This document shows, piece after piece, positions 38,763-48,354 of a DNA stretch of 64,000 nt. Numbering within the stretch: position 1 is the stretch's first letter; each line of letters begins with the position of its first letter. Source of the DNA: Flavisolibacter longurius (GTDB taxonomy: Bacteria; Bacteroidota; Bacteroidia; Chitinophagales; Chitinophagaceae). The translations under genes and the position numbers were made by a program. Location: assembly GCA_014163555.1 (NCBI GenBank), contig JACJGO010000003.1, positions 310,001 to 374,000 on the forward strand. Reading direction: 5' to 3'. The notes below the pieces were generated by a model. That model had not been told where the DNA came from, ran no database searches, and was given only the letters and a program-made list of their open reading frames with translations.

Positions 38763-39905
38763 ATGCCAACAGCAAAACATTCGGTTTATACGCTCTTTTA
38801 TTTTTTGGCCGTGGGCTTTCTGCTTGCCTACATCGCCATATCATTTAGCAGCCTTGCTCCTTACGCTGGCTGGCTGCTGATGTTGTTCTTTGTTAGTGTA
38901 GCCATTGCTTTCCGCGGCAATAAAGTGCTCCGCGGACTTTCTTACACCCTGGTGATTCTGGGGGCGGTAAGCCTGGCCATGTACTATCCCGATTATTTCA
39001 AATCCGCCGGAGATTTTAAATTTTCAGCCCTCATTGTTCCCCTGTTGCAGATCATCATGTTTGGTATGGGCACCGAGTTAAGCATGAAAGACTTTGCCAA
39101 CGTTGTGCGCATGCCCAGAGGAATCATTGTAGGCATTGCCTGCCAGTTTACCATTATGCCCTTCGTTGGCTTTGCACTGGTCAATATGTTTTCGTTCCCG
39201 CCGGAGATAGCGGCCGGGGTGATCCTGGTGGGTTGTTCGCCCAGTGGGCTGGCCTCCAACGTCATGTCTTACCTGGCTAGGGCTAACCTGGCACTTTCCG
39301 TTTCCATTACCACTGTTTGCACCCTGCTGGCGCCCTTCCTAACGCCCTTGCTTATGCGTATTTTGGGAGGAAGCCTTGTAGAGATCAGCTTTCTGGCTAT
39401 GATGTGGGATATCACCAAGATTGTCATTCTTCCTATTGCTGCGGGTTTGCTGTTCAATTCTCTGGTACGGGGCAGGTTTGGTTGGCTGGACAAGGCCATG
39501 CCTATCCTGTCGATGGCCGGCATTACGCTGATCATTATTGTGATCACAGCGGCAGGAAGGGATAACCTGCTACAGGTAGGTGCCCTGCTGATTGTGGCGG
39601 TGCTGCTCCACAACCTGGCGGGCTATTTCCTGGGGTACTGGTCGGCACGCCTGCTGAAGTTCCCGGAAAAGGATTGCAGAACGGTGGCGCTGGAAGTGGG
39701 CATGCAAAACGCTGGGCTGGCATCGGGCCTTGCCCTCACCATGGGCAAGCTGGCCACTACCGGTTTAGCTGCTGCTATTTTCGGTCCCACGATGAATGTA
39801 ACCGGTTCGCTTCTTTCAAGCTGGTGGCACAACCGTCTGCCGAAGGAAGACATCGAAACCGAAAAAGCAGCAAGCCCGGAGGTGACCATTGCACCGGTTA
39901 GCTGA
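38763..39905 (+). CDS. BASS-family (bile acid:sodium symporter-type) transporter
   Basis: The 380-residue inner-membrane protein has about ten hydrophobic helices. The BASS signature is present as GMGTELSMKDFANVV and, after it, VGCSPSGLASNVMSYLARANLALSV, the crossing-helix region. Family members move bile acids, pyruvate, pantothenate or other organic anions with sodium. Placed after an exported aldolase homologue and an exported dehydratase, it could import pyruvate or another keto acid made in the periplasm (inference). It follows the dehydratase by 83 bp and precedes a broken Gfo/Idh/MocA gene by 127 bp. Confidence 0.85.
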   Translation: MPTAKHSVYTLFYFLAVGFLLAYIAISFSSLAPYAGWLLMLFFVSVAIAFRGNKVLRGLSYTLVILGAVSLAMYYPDYFKSAGDFKFSALIVPLLQIIMFGMGTELSMKDFANVVRMPRGIIVGIACQFTIMPFVGFALVNMFSFPPEIAAGVILVGCSPSGLASNVMSYLARANLALSVSITTVCTLLAPFLTPLLMRILGGSLVEISFLAMMWDITKIVILPIAAGLLFNSLVRGRFGWLDKAMPILSMAGITLIIIVITAAGRDNLLQVGALLIVAVLLHNLAGYFLGYWSARLLKFPEKDCRTVALEVGMQNAGLASGLALTMGKLATTGLAAAIFGPTMNVTGSLLSSWWHNRLPKEDIETEKAASPEVTIAPVS

Positions 39906-40032
39906 TGGCGTTTTCCCTAACCCTGTTTGTTGGCCCTGCACCAAAGTTGGAAGGGTTATTCAAAGCTGGCGACAGGCTGTTTCTGTTTTCTCCATTATTT
40001 TAAAATATTTTCAATCGCTAAACAATTGATGT

Positions 40033-41142
40033 ATGAATACACGCCGCGACTTTTTGGAAAAACTGGTCGTTCCCCTGATTGCGTTGCCTGTTCTTACCGG
40101 AAGGGCACCCGGTCGTAAAAAAAGCCTTTCTTCCCAGGGCCCTGTATTGCGTGTGGCCATTATGGGATTGGGAAGTTATGGCACCCGGGTGGCCGAAGCT
40201 TTGCGGGATTGTAAGCGGGCAAAGCTGGTTGGCGTTATCAGCGGCACGCCGTCCAAGATAACCGACTGGCAATAGAAATACAACATACCGGAAAAGAACT
40301 GTTACAACTACCAGAACTTCGACAACATTAAAAACAACCCCGATATTGATGCGGTGTACATCATCACTCCCAACTCGCTGCATAAAGACCAGGCGATCCG
40401 GGTGGCCAGGGCGGGCAAGCATGTGATCTGTGAAAAGCCCATGGCGCTCAATGCCCGTGAAGCAGAGGAGATGATCGCGGCCTGTAAAAAGGCGGGTGTG
40501 CACCTGTTGGTGGGGTACCGGTTGCATTTTGAACCCAAAACACTTGAGATTATCCGCATGCGCAACGCCGGGGAATTGGGAAAGATCAAATTCTTCCAAG
40601 GACTGGCCGGCTTTCGCATTGGCGACCCAAACCAATGGCGGTTGAACAAAGCCCTGGCGGGCGGCGGCGCCCTGATGGACATTGGCATTTACGCGGTGAA
40701 TGGTGCCCGGTACATGGTAGGCGAAGAACCGGTTTGGGTAACGGCACAGGAAACCAAAACCGATCTGCAAAAATTCAAGGAAGGCGTGGACGAGACCATT
40801 CAGTTCCAGCTGGGTTTTCCGGGCGGCGCGGTGGCTTCCTGTTTGTCAACCTACAGCATGAGCTACCTCGACCGGTTTTACCTCAATGGCGAAAAAGGTT
40901 TTGCAGAATTGCACCCGGCTACCGGTTACGGTCCCATAAAAGGCCGCACCCACCAGGGCGAATTAACCCAGCCGCATGCCACCCATCAAACGGTTCAGAT
41001 GGATGAAATGGCGGCCATTATCCTTGACGGGAAAAAAGCCCTTGTACCGGTGGATGGTGAAGAAGGCTTGCGTGACCTCAGGATCATGGATGCCATTTAT
41101 GCAGCCGCAAAAAGCGGTAAAAAAATGGAAATAAAACAATAA
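40033..41142 (+). pseudogene. Gfo/Idh/MocA oxidoreductase interrupted by an in-frame TAG
   Basis: The gene should encode about 369 residues but has an amber codon at 40273-40275 after residue 80. Reading through it, the same frame continues in family sequence (KYNIPEKNCYNYQNF, DIDAVYIITPNSLHKDQA, HVICEKPMALN, with the EKP catalytic-site motif). One base change from AAG (Lys) would make the TAG. The N-terminus has a Tat signal (NTRRDFLEKL) and VAIMGLGSYGTRVAEAL as the NAD(P)-binding motif. Exported members oxidise or hydrolyse sugars with a retained cofactor. The C-terminal 262 codons contain an ATG at 40354 but would lack the cofactor fold. It is either a recent pseudogene, a sequence error, or a suppressed stop. 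Confidence 0.85.
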
Positions 41143-41319
41143 GCGAAGCCGGAACAACAGGCTGCGGTGGTTGAAGGAAAGATGATTTCATCGCATCCCG
41201 CAAGCCGGTTTGTTTTTGTTCCTTATATTGAAGGCGTACAATGGACGCAGGAGGGGTGAAACCCGGTGCGCTTTCAATGGCGTATGCCTTGGGCGTACCG
41301 CAGATTCGTTGCAGGTTAA

Positions 41320-43980
41320 ATGTTTACAGAAATAAAAATTTTTATGATCCAAATAAATAGAGGAAGGCCGGTTCTGGCCCTTGTGCTGTTTGCAGTTTTG
41401 GTTTTACCTGCTATAAAAAGTCAAGGCCAAACAACCTATCCGTTTCAGAACACGGCACTTTCATTTGAGCAGCGGGTGGATGACCTGGTGTCCCGCCTGT
41501 CGCTGGAAGAAAAAGTGGCGCAAATGCTGAACGCCGCACCGGCTATCCCACGGTTAGGCATACCCGCATACGACTGGTGGAACGAAGTGTTGCACGGCGT
41601 AGCCCGCACACCGTACAGGGTAACCGTTTTCCCGCAGGCCATTGCTATGGCGGCCACCTTTGATACGGTTTCGCTGAAACAAATGGCCGCTTATTCTGCA
41701 CTGGAAGGGAGGGCGGTTTACAACAAAGCCATCCAGGACGGCCGCGCTGGGCAACGTTATGTAGGCCTTACCTACTGGACGCCCAACATCAACATCTTTC
41801 GCGACCCCCGCTGGGGCCGGGGACAGGAAACCTATGGCGAGGATCCTTACCTAACGGGCATGCTGGGTAGCGCATTTGTAAGAGGCCTGCAGGGCGATCA
41901 TCCTAAATACCTGCTGGCTGCTGCCTGCGCCAAACATTACGCCGTACACAGCGGGCCCGAACCGCTACGCCATGTGTTTAACGTGGCACCAAACAACCAT
42001 GACCTGTGGAATACCTACCTGCCGGCTTTTCAGCAGTTGGTTACGGGTACAAACGTAGCGGGGGTGATGTGCGCCTACAATGCATTCAAGGGGCAACCCT
42101 GCTGCGGCAGCGACCAACTGATGGTGGACATCCTGCGCAACCAGTGGAAATTTACCGGCTATGTTACTTCCGACTGCTGGGCAATAGACGATTTTTTCAA
42201 AAACCATAAAACACATCCCGATGCCGCCAGTGCTTCTGCCGACGCCGTGCTGCACGGAACCGACATCGACTGCGGAACCGATGCCTATAAATCGCTGGTA
42301 CAGGCCGTGCAGCAGGGAAAGATCACCGAAAGCCAGATCGATGTTTCGGTAAAGCGGCTTTTTATGATCCGCTTCCGTTTAGGTATGTTCGATCCGCCTT
42401 CGATGGTGCCGTTTGCGCAAACGCCGACTTCGGTGCTGGAAGCGGCCGAACACAAGGCACACGCCTTGAAAATGGCCCGGCAGTCGGTTGTGCTGCTGAA
42501 AAACGAAGGCAATACCCTGCCGTTGAAAAAAAGCATCAAAAAAATTGCGGTGCTCGGACCCAATGCCGACAACGCCATTGCCGTACTGGGCAACTATAAC
42601 GGCATTCCTTCCAACATTGTTACGGCATTGCAGGGCATTCAAACCAAACTGCCCGGTGCCCAGGTAGTGTATGAAAAGGCTGTCAACTTTACCAACGATA
42701 CTCTGCTGCAATACAACGATATTAGCGGGCAGCTTTCCTGGCAGGGACAACCCGGCTTTGGAGCAGAATATTTCAACAACCGCGAACTGAAAGGTGAACC
42801 CATCGCCCGGCGTACCGAAACGGCCATTGATCATAACTGGCAGGAAGGGCAGATCGTGGTGGATACGCTGAAGGCCTATGATTTTTCGGTTCGCTACACA
42901 ACCGATTTTACAGCCGCCACTACCGGGAGCATCACTTTTGAACTGGAGGCCGATGACGGCTACCGCTTTTTGGTGGATGGAAAAGAAGTAGTAAATGCCT
43001 GGCTGCGCAACCGCTGGGGTGCCCGCACCCACCGCCTGCAAACAGTGGCCGGCAAAACCTATCGCCTGGTGCTGGAATATTTCCAGGGCGATGGCAAGGC
43101 ATCGGTGCGCCTGCGTGCCGGCAGTTTGGTGAAAAGTGATTTTGCGGCCCTGGCCAGTCGCCTGAAAGACGCCGATGCCATCGTGTATGTGGGCGGTATT
43201 TCGCCGCAGCTCGAAGGCGAGGAAATGAAAGTGGATTATCCTGGTTTTAACGGCGGCGACCGTACCTCCATCCTGCTGCCGGCGGTGCAAACCAATTTGA
43301 TGAAAACACTTAAAAGCACAGGCAAGCCGGTAGTCTTTGTGATGATGACCGGCAGCGCCATTGCTACACCCTGGGAGTCGGAAAACATACCCGCCATTGT
43401 AAACGCCTGGTATGGCGGGCAGGATGCCGGTACGGCCATTGCCGATGTACTGTTTGGCGATTACAATCCATCCGGCCGCCTGCCCTTGACCTTTTACAGG
43501 AGCGACAGCGACCTGCCCGATTTTTCGGATTACAACATGCAGGGCCGCACTTACCGTTATTTCAGCGGCGAGCCGCTTTACCACTTTGGTCATGGCCTCA
43601 GTTATACAACCTATCGGTACAGCAATTTGGCTGTGCCTTCCGCTGTGAAGAGGGGCCGCCAGGTAACGGTACGGGTAAGTGTAACCAATGCCGGCCGGAT
43701 GGATGGCGAAGAAGTGGTACAGTTGTATGTTTCCGGCAAAGGGGGCAACGGGCCCTTTCCCATCCGTTCACTTAAAGGCTTTCAGCGCATTGCTCTGAAA
43801 GCCGGCGAGACAAAGCAGGTACTTTTTACCCTTACAAAGGATGACCTGGCCCTCGTAGGCGAGAACGGCAAAACGATTCCGTTTACCGGGCCGGTAACCA
43901 TCACCGTTGGTGGCGGGCAACCCCATGCCGCTGCGTTTAAAAACAAAACGACGCTACAGGCAAATTTGGTAATTCAATAA
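41320..43980 (+). CDS. GH3 beta-glycosidase (xylosidase/glucosidase type) with PA14 domain
   Basis: The 886-residue exported enzyme has a signal peptide ending KSQGQ and then the GH3 start LGIPAYDWWNEVLHGVA, a form common in beta-xylosidases of this family. The nucleophile is D285 in GYVTSDCWAIDDF. A PA14 domain lies at about 475-605 (FGAEYFNNRELKG and LEADDGYRFLVDG), inserted in the C-terminal sandwich, and a fibronectin-like domain ends the protein. It would remove beta-linked xylose or glucose from oligosaccharides. A second possible start is the ATG at 41344. It is followed after only 2 bp by a GH43 gene, a strong operon indication, and GH43 with GH3 fits arabinoxylan degradation. Confidence 0.9.
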   Translation: MFTEIKIFMIQINRGRPVLALVLFAVLVLPAIKSQGQTTYPFQNTALSFEQRVDDLVSRLSLEEKVAQMLNAAPAIPRLGIPAYDWWNEVLHGVARTPYRVTVFPQAIAMAATFDTVSLKQMAAYSALEGRAVYNKAIQDGRAGQRYVGLTYWTPNINIFRDPRWGRGQETYGEDPYLTGMLGSAFVRGLQGDHPKYLLAAACAKHYAVHSGPEPLRHVFNVAPNNHDLWNTYLPAFQQLVTGTNVAGVMCAYNAFKGQPCCGSDQLMVDILRNQWKFTGYVTSDCWAIDDFFKNHKTHPDAASASADAVLHGTDIDCGTDAYKSLVQAVQQGKITESQIDVSVKRLFMIRFRLGMFDPPSMVPFAQTPTSVLEAAEHKAHALKMARQSVVLLKNEGNTLPLKKSIKKIAVLGPNADNAIAVLGNYNGIPSNIVTALQGIQTKLPGAQVVYEKAVNFTNDTLLQYNDISGQLSWQGQPGFGAEYFNNRELKGEPIARRTETAIDHNWQEGQIVVDTLKAYDFSVRYTTDFTAATTGSITFELEADDGYRFLVDGKEVVNAWLRNRWGARTHRLQTVAGKTYRLVLEYFQGDGKASVRLRAGSLVKSDFAALASRLKDADAIVYVGGISPQLEGEEMKVDYPGFNGGDRTSILLPAVQTNLMKTLKSTGKPVVFVMMTGSAIATPWESENIPAIVNAWYGGQDAGTAIADVLFGDYNPSGRLPLTFYRSDSDLPDFSDYNMQGRTYRYFSGEPLYHFGHGLSYTTYRYSNLAVPSAVKRGRQVTVRVSVTNAGRMDGEEVVQLYVSGKGGNGPFPIRSLKGFQRIALKAGETKQVLFTLTKDDLALVGENGKTIPFTGPVTITVGGGQPHAAAFKNKTTLQANLVIQ

Positions 43981-43982
43981 CG

Positions 43983-45713
43983 ATGATAATGATGATGAAC
44001 AGAATTTTAGTATTCGCTTTTTTTCTTTTTGGTTTTATTCGCTCCGGAGCGCAGCAGGCGGGGATGTACACCAACCCGATCCTGGCAGGTTTTTATCCTG
44101 ATCCTAGCATTTGCCGCGCAGGCGACGATTATTACATTGTCAACTCTTCTTTTTCCTATTATCCCGGCCTGCCCATCTTTCACAGCAAGGACCTGGTTAG
44201 CTGGACGCAGATCGGTCATGCGCTGGACAGGCCCGGGCAACTTCCCCTGATCGGTGCCGGTGTTTCCCGCGGGCTGTTTGCCCCTGCCATCTCGTATTAC
44301 AAAGGAACCTTTTACATTGTGTGTACGCTCATCGACAGGGGCGGCAATTTTGTAATTACGGCCACCAATCCCGCAGGCCCCTGGAGCGATCCGGTTTACC
44401 TGAAAGAAGTAAGCGGCATCGATCCCTCGCTGTTTTTTGACGAAAGCACCGACAAAGCCTACATTGTTTACAACAGCGAACCGCCGGGAAACAAAACACT
44501 TTGGAACGGTCACCGCACCATCCGCCAGTACGAGTTTGATTACCGAAACAAAAAAGTGGTGGGCGAAGAAAGGCTGCTGGTAAACGGCGGCGTGGATACA
44601 TCGAAGCACCCGGTGTGGATCGAAGCGCCGCATATCTACCATATAAACGACTGGTATTACCTGATGTGCGCCGAAGGTGGAACGGCCTACAATCACTCCG
44701 AAGTTGTTTTCCGCAGCAAATCCCCCGAAGGGCCCTTTGTTCCCTGGGAAAAGAATCCCATTTTAACCCAACGGCACCTTGACCGGGCCCGCAAAAATCC
44801 GGTCACCACAGCGGGCCATGCCGACCTGGTGCAAACGCAGAACGGCGACTGGTATGCCGTGTACCTTGCGTGCAGGCCCTACGAAGGCGATCATTACAAC
44901 ATTGGCAGGGAAACGTTTTTAAATCCCGTGACCTGGACAGAAGACGGCTGGCCGGTGATCCTGAAAGGGGAGGAGGCCGTGCAGTATCAATACCCGCTTC
45001 CGCTGCCGAACGTTAACCCGAAACCTGTCAATCCTTTCAGTGGAAATTTTGTATTCAGGGATGATTTTAACAGCAAGCGCCTGAACTTCCGTTTCACCTT
45101 TTTACGAACGGTTACCGATAGGTGGCACAATACAACCGATAAGAACGGCTGGCTAACGGTGCAGTTGCGGCCGCAAACCGTAAGCGGAAGGGATAACCCT
45201 TCGTTTGTTGGCTTTCGGCAGCAACACCACCAGGCAGTGGCTACGACGAAGCTGCAATTCACACCGGCTGCTGCAAACGAAAAAGCAGGCATGGTGATCT
45301 TTCAGAACGAATCGCATTTTTATTACCTGTGCAAATCCCTGGAAGGCGGTAAGCCTGTTGTGCAGCTTTACAAATCCACAAAAGATTCTATGGAACTGCT
45401 GACATCGGTACCGCTGCCAACGGCAAACGGCGATGTTTATCTGCGCATCCAACCAAAGAAGTCCGTGTATGCAACCGCGTATTCCACCGATGGTAAAAAA
45501 TGGAACTCTTTGCAGGAGGTGGATGGAAAGTTCCTGAGCACTGCAACGGCGGGTGGCTTTGTGGGCAGCGTGTTTGGACTGTATGCAACGTCGCTGGGAA
45601 AAGAAAGCCGGAACAAAGCTCTCTTCGACTGGTTCGACTACAAGGGAGAGGATGATGTGTTCAAAGGCCTGGCAAAGGAAAACCGGCCAAGAAAGGACCC
45701 GGCCAGGCGTTAA
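43983..45713 (+). CDS. GH43 beta-xylosidase/alpha-L-arabinofuranosidase
   Basis: The 576-residue exported enzyme starts with several in-frame ATGs (MIMMMNR) and a signal ending GAQQ. The five-bladed propeller shows the three GH43 acidic residues: D40 in GFYPDPSIC (base), D147 in SGIDPSLFF, and E214 in VWIEAPHIY (acid). The C-terminal concanavalin-like domain (about 360-560, from FVFRDDFNSKRLNFRF) is the one found in xylosidases of this family. It would release xylose or arabinose from xylan-type oligosaccharides. It begins 2 bp after GH3 and ends before a strong terminator, so GH3-GH43 form a two-gene unit or the end of a longer operon. Confidence 0.9.
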   Translation: MIMMMNRILVFAFFLFGFIRSGAQQAGMYTNPILAGFYPDPSICRAGDDYYIVNSSFSYYPGLPIFHSKDLVSWTQIGHALDRPGQLPLIGAGVSRGLFAPAISYYKGTFYIVCTLIDRGGNFVITATNPAGPWSDPVYLKEVSGIDPSLFFDESTDKAYIVYNSEPPGNKTLWNGHRTIRQYEFDYRNKKVVGEERLLVNGGVDTSKHPVWIEAPHIYHINDWYYLMCAEGGTAYNHSEVVFRSKSPEGPFVPWEKNPILTQRHLDRARKNPVTTAGHADLVQTQNGDWYAVYLACRPYEGDHYNIGRETFLNPVTWTEDGWPVILKGEEAVQYQYPLPLPNVNPKPVNPFSGNFVFRDDFNSKRLNFRFTFLRTVTDRWHNTTDKNGWLTVQLRPQTVSGRDNPSFVGFRQQHHQAVATTKLQFTPAAANEKAGMVIFQNESHFYYLCKSLEGGKPVVQLYKSTKDSMELLTSVPLPTANGDVYLRIQPKKSVYATAYSTDGKKWNSLQEVDGKFLSTATAGGFVGSVFGLYATSLGKESRNKALFDWFDYKGEDDVFKGLAKENRPRKDPARR

Positions 45714-45810
45714 TGCCGACAGCTTGTAGGTTGGTCCTGCCAAAAACAAAGGCAGGTGTACGTTAGGTCCGGACTGTATTCCCTGCCTGTTAACTAAACG
45801 AGTTCAATAG

Positions 45811-45852
45811 AAAAAGCCAAAGGAAAATGCACCGTTTTTCTTTGGCTTTTTT
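45811..45852 (+). terminator. Intrinsic terminator after GH43
   Basis: A 12-bp stem (AAAAAGCCAAAG paired with CTTTGGCTTTTT), extended by a few A-T pairs, closes a small loop and is followed by a T-run. It lies about 100 bp after the GH43 stop codon. Confidence 0.85.
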
Positions 45853-46085
45853 GATGTGCAAACCAATTCAAAATAATTTGGTACTATATCTTCTTTTGCC
45901 TCCTGACCATGCCCACTTTTTTGTTGAATTAGTATTGTCTTAAACTGGACGGAGGGTTGCAGGGTGGAGTTTCCTGGTAACCCGGTTTCGGCAAGTTCAG
46001 CCTGGCTACGATTTCGTTTATAGATACCTGTTATAGGGTCGATCTGGGCATTTTATATTCCCAAGCTCACTTTTCTCTCCTGTTG

Positions 46086-46218
46086 CCCGGCCATTTATGG
46101 CCGGGTTAAGAAGAACGCAACAACGCCAAAACAGCGGCTTTAGCCGAACGGGTCCGGCTAAAGCCGCTACAAGAGAGAAATTGAATAATTGCGCTATCCC
46201 CGCGCTAAAGCAGCGGGG
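46086..46218. repeat. Cluster of three palindromes (REP-like)
   Basis: Three hairpins lie in 133 bp: CCCGGCCA/TGGCCGGG with a TTTA loop (46086-46105); a perfect 14-bp stem AGCGGCTTTAGCCG/CGGCTAAAGCCGCT with an 8-base loop (46133-46168); and CCCCGC/GCGGGG with a 9-base loop containing GCTAAAGC (46198-46218). None has a T-run. The shared CTAAAGC core suggests one repeat family. They occupy a 930-bp stretch between GH43 and the semialdehyde dehydrogenase in which I find no gene. Confidence 0.7.
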
Positions 46219-46345
46219 CAATCGGAGAAAACAGGAGCAGAACAGAACAGGAATTTCGTTTGATACTTAATGCCATTCCCGTTTCTGGCCGGATGGAAAG
46301 GCTTACTCCTTCTAAACCGCATCCTACGAAAATGATTTTGTTCTG

Positions 46346-46393
46346 TGTTCAATGTTCGATGATTGAAGTTTGATGTTCGATGTTCATTGTTCA
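46346..46393. repeat. Degenerate short direct repeats of the TGTTCRATG type
   Basis: Imperfect copies of TGTTCAATG, TGTTCGATG and TGTTCATTG are packed into about 48 bp between the palindrome cluster and the dehydrogenase promoter. No coding frame fits. Confidence 0.6.
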
Positions 46394-46502
46394 GGATTTG
46401 TGTTTCGGAGCGGTATGCAGGTTTGCCGTTCGTTTGGACAACCACAAAACCGAACCTGTGTGTCAGGGTAGCCATGTGTAATATCCTTCACAGGCTATTA
46501 AT

Positions 46503-46535
46503 GGAAGTTTTTTCTGTGTAGGTTTGAATACTTTG
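46503..46535 (+). promoter_or_regulatory. Candidate promoter of the semialdehyde dehydrogenase gene (shared motif)
   Basis: GGAAGTTTTT, 16 bases, then TACTTTG, the same arrangement as upstream of susC and of the SMP-30 gene. It implies a leader of about 105 bases before the ATG at 46647. Confidence 0.5.
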
Positions 46536-46646
46536 TAGCGGATCCTTTTGCCTGTTGCACAACGTTCCGTGCTGGACATTTCAAAACCTGCAAAACGGCT
46601 TTCCACGCTACCTGTAACCAGTGCTAAAATCATAAAACCTTTCCCC

Positions 46647-48236
46647 ATGCTTACCGGACATAATTTTATCGGCTTTGAAAAAGTGGCCGCAGGCGAAAAA
46701 AAGCTGCAGGCCTTCAGTACTATTTTGCAATCGCATCTCCCCGGTGAGTTTGTTGCCGCCACGGAAGAAGAAACAGGGCAGGCGGTGGCAAAAGCAGCCG
46801 CCGCGTTTGACCTGTACCGACAAACATCCAATGAAGAACGGGCCCTTTTTTTAGAGGCCATTGCCGATGAGATCATGCAGTTGGGAGAAGCGCTGATCGA
46901 ACGCTGCCACCAGGAGTCGGGGCTGCCGCCAGCCCGCATCACAGGAGAGCGGGGCCGCACCGTCGGGCAACTGCGCCTCTTTGCAGAACTTTTGCGGGAA
47001 GGCTCTTTTGTTGAGGCCATCATTGACACAGCCCTGCCGGCCCGTATGCCCCTGCCACGTGCCGACCTGCGCCGCATGCTGCACCCCGTTGGCCCCGTTG
47101 CCGTGTTTGCAGCCAGCAATTTCCCCCTGGCATTTTCCACCGCCGGCGGCGATACGGCTTCGGCCCTGGCGGCAGGCTGCCCGGTTGTGGTGAAAGCACA
47201 CAGCTCACACCTGGGAACAAACGAACTGGTGGCAACTGCTATACTCAAAGCGGCTGAAAGTTGCCGGATGCCCGATGGTGTTTTTTCTTCCCTTGTGGGC
47301 GAGGGATCAATACTTGGACAGCAACTGGTAAAGCATCCCCTCATCAAAGCCGTTGGCTTTACCGGTTCGTTCAGGGGCGGCATGGCCCTGTTAAAAGCAG
47401 CCGTCAACGAAAGGGATAAGCCCATTCCCGTGTATGCGGAAATGAGCAGCATTAATCCCGTGCTGGTGCTGCCCGGTAAACTGGCGCAGGCAATGGAGGA
47501 GGTGGTTACGCAACTTTCAGCCTCCATCACCCTTGGCGTTGGACAGTTTTGCACCAACCCGGGATTGGTGTTTGTGTTGAAAGACGATACCACCGAAGCC
47601 TTTGTGCAGGCGCTTGCCAGGGCCCTGCAAAACGTGCAGGCCGGCACCATGTTGAATGAAACCATTTGCGCTGCCTATCACCAAGGGCAGCAGCAACTTT
47701 TGTCGGAAGAAGGCGTGGCCGCCGTACTGCGTGGAAATGATAGCAGTGCCCGATTCATGGGTAGCGCTTCGCTGGGGCAAACAACGGCATCAACTTTTAT
47801 CCAAAACAAAGCCCTGCAAAACGAGGTGTTTGGGCCCGCCTCGCTGGTGGTGGTTTGTGAGGATGAGAACGATCTGCAGGCGGCCCTTCAGGCCCTGCAC
47901 GGGCAACTAACGGGAACGGTCATGGGCACACCTGAAGATATCAAACGGTTCCGGAGCTGCGTATCCCTGTTGGTGCAAAAAGTGGGACGGATGATCTGCA
48001 ACGGCGTGCCTACCGGCGTTGAGGTTTCTCATGCCATGATGCACGGCGGGCCCTTTCCCGCAACAACGTTCGCCCATTTTACTTCCGTGGGTACCGAAGC
48101 CATCAAACGATTTTTGCGGCCGGTTTGTTACCAGGACTTTCCGCAGGAACTTCTTCCCGCAGCCCTGCAGGATGAAAACCCGCTGCGCATTATGCGAAAG
48201 CTGAACGGGGAGTTTACACGGAATGCAGTTGAATAA
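46647..48236 (+). CDS. Alpha-ketoglutaric semialdehyde dehydrogenase (NADP-type aldehyde dehydrogenase)
   Basis: The 529-residue cytoplasmic enzyme is an aldehyde dehydrogenase of the 2,5-dioxovalerate branch: PVAVFAASNFPLAFSTAGGD early on, the general-base Glu E265 in YAEMSSINP and the nucleophile C302 in GVGQFCTNPG. It would oxidise 2-oxoglutarate semialdehyde to 2-oxoglutarate, the last step of non-phosphorylative pentose and sugar-acid routes, and also of hydroxyproline or glucarate breakdown. The frame is open from a TTG at 46548, but the family sequence begins at the ATG at 46647 (MLTGHNFIG). It stands alone on the plus strand, convergent with an RraA gene. Function well supported, with substrate inferred from family. 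Confidence 0.85.
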   Translation: MLTGHNFIGFEKVAAGEKKLQAFSTILQSHLPGEFVAATEEETGQAVAKAAAAFDLYRQTSNEERALFLEAIADEIMQLGEALIERCHQESGLPPARITGERGRTVGQLRLFAELLREGSFVEAIIDTALPARMPLPRADLRRMLHPVGPVAVFAASNFPLAFSTAGGDTASALAAGCPVVVKAHSSHLGTNELVATAILKAAESCRMPDGVFSSLVGEGSILGQQLVKHPLIKAVGFTGSFRGGMALLKAAVNERDKPIPVYAEMSSINPVLVLPGKLAQAMEEVVTQLSASITLGVGQFCTNPGLVFVLKDDTTEAFVQALARALQNVQAGTMLNETICAAYHQGQQQLLSEEGVAAVLRGNDSSARFMGSASLGQTTASTFIQNKALQNEVFGPASLVVVCEDENDLQAALQALHGQLTGTVMGTPEDIKRFRSCVSLLVQKVGRMICNGVPTGVEVSHAMMHGGPFPATTFAHFTSVGTEAIKRFLRPVCYQDFPQELLPAALQDENPLRIMRKLNGEFTRNAVE

Positions 48237-48354
48237 ACAGCCGTCAGCCTGTGGTAAGACTTCTGAAAGTTGCCGTTCTGGAATAGGAACCGAAATGACT
48301 TTGAGTGATTAGACCGCTCGTTGCACAGCAATTTTCTTTGCATGCCGGTAAAGA

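Noticed and set aside
42379-43593. A 404-codon minus-strand frame opposite the GH3 gene.
   Set aside because: No recognisable protein pattern; the GH3 and PA14 motifs on the plus strand account for the sequence.
46133-46168. The 14-bp palindrome as an intrinsic terminator.
   Set aside because: There is no T-run on either side, and GH43 already has a strong terminator at 45811.
46346-46393. The TGTTC repeats as a CRISPR array.
   Set aside because: Units are short, degenerate and without regular spacers, and no cas gene is present.
46463-47665. A 400-codon open frame on the minus strand opposite the semialdehyde dehydrogenase.
   Set aside because: It is Ser/Ala/Pro-rich without family sequence, while the plus strand shows all aldehyde dehydrogenase motifs.
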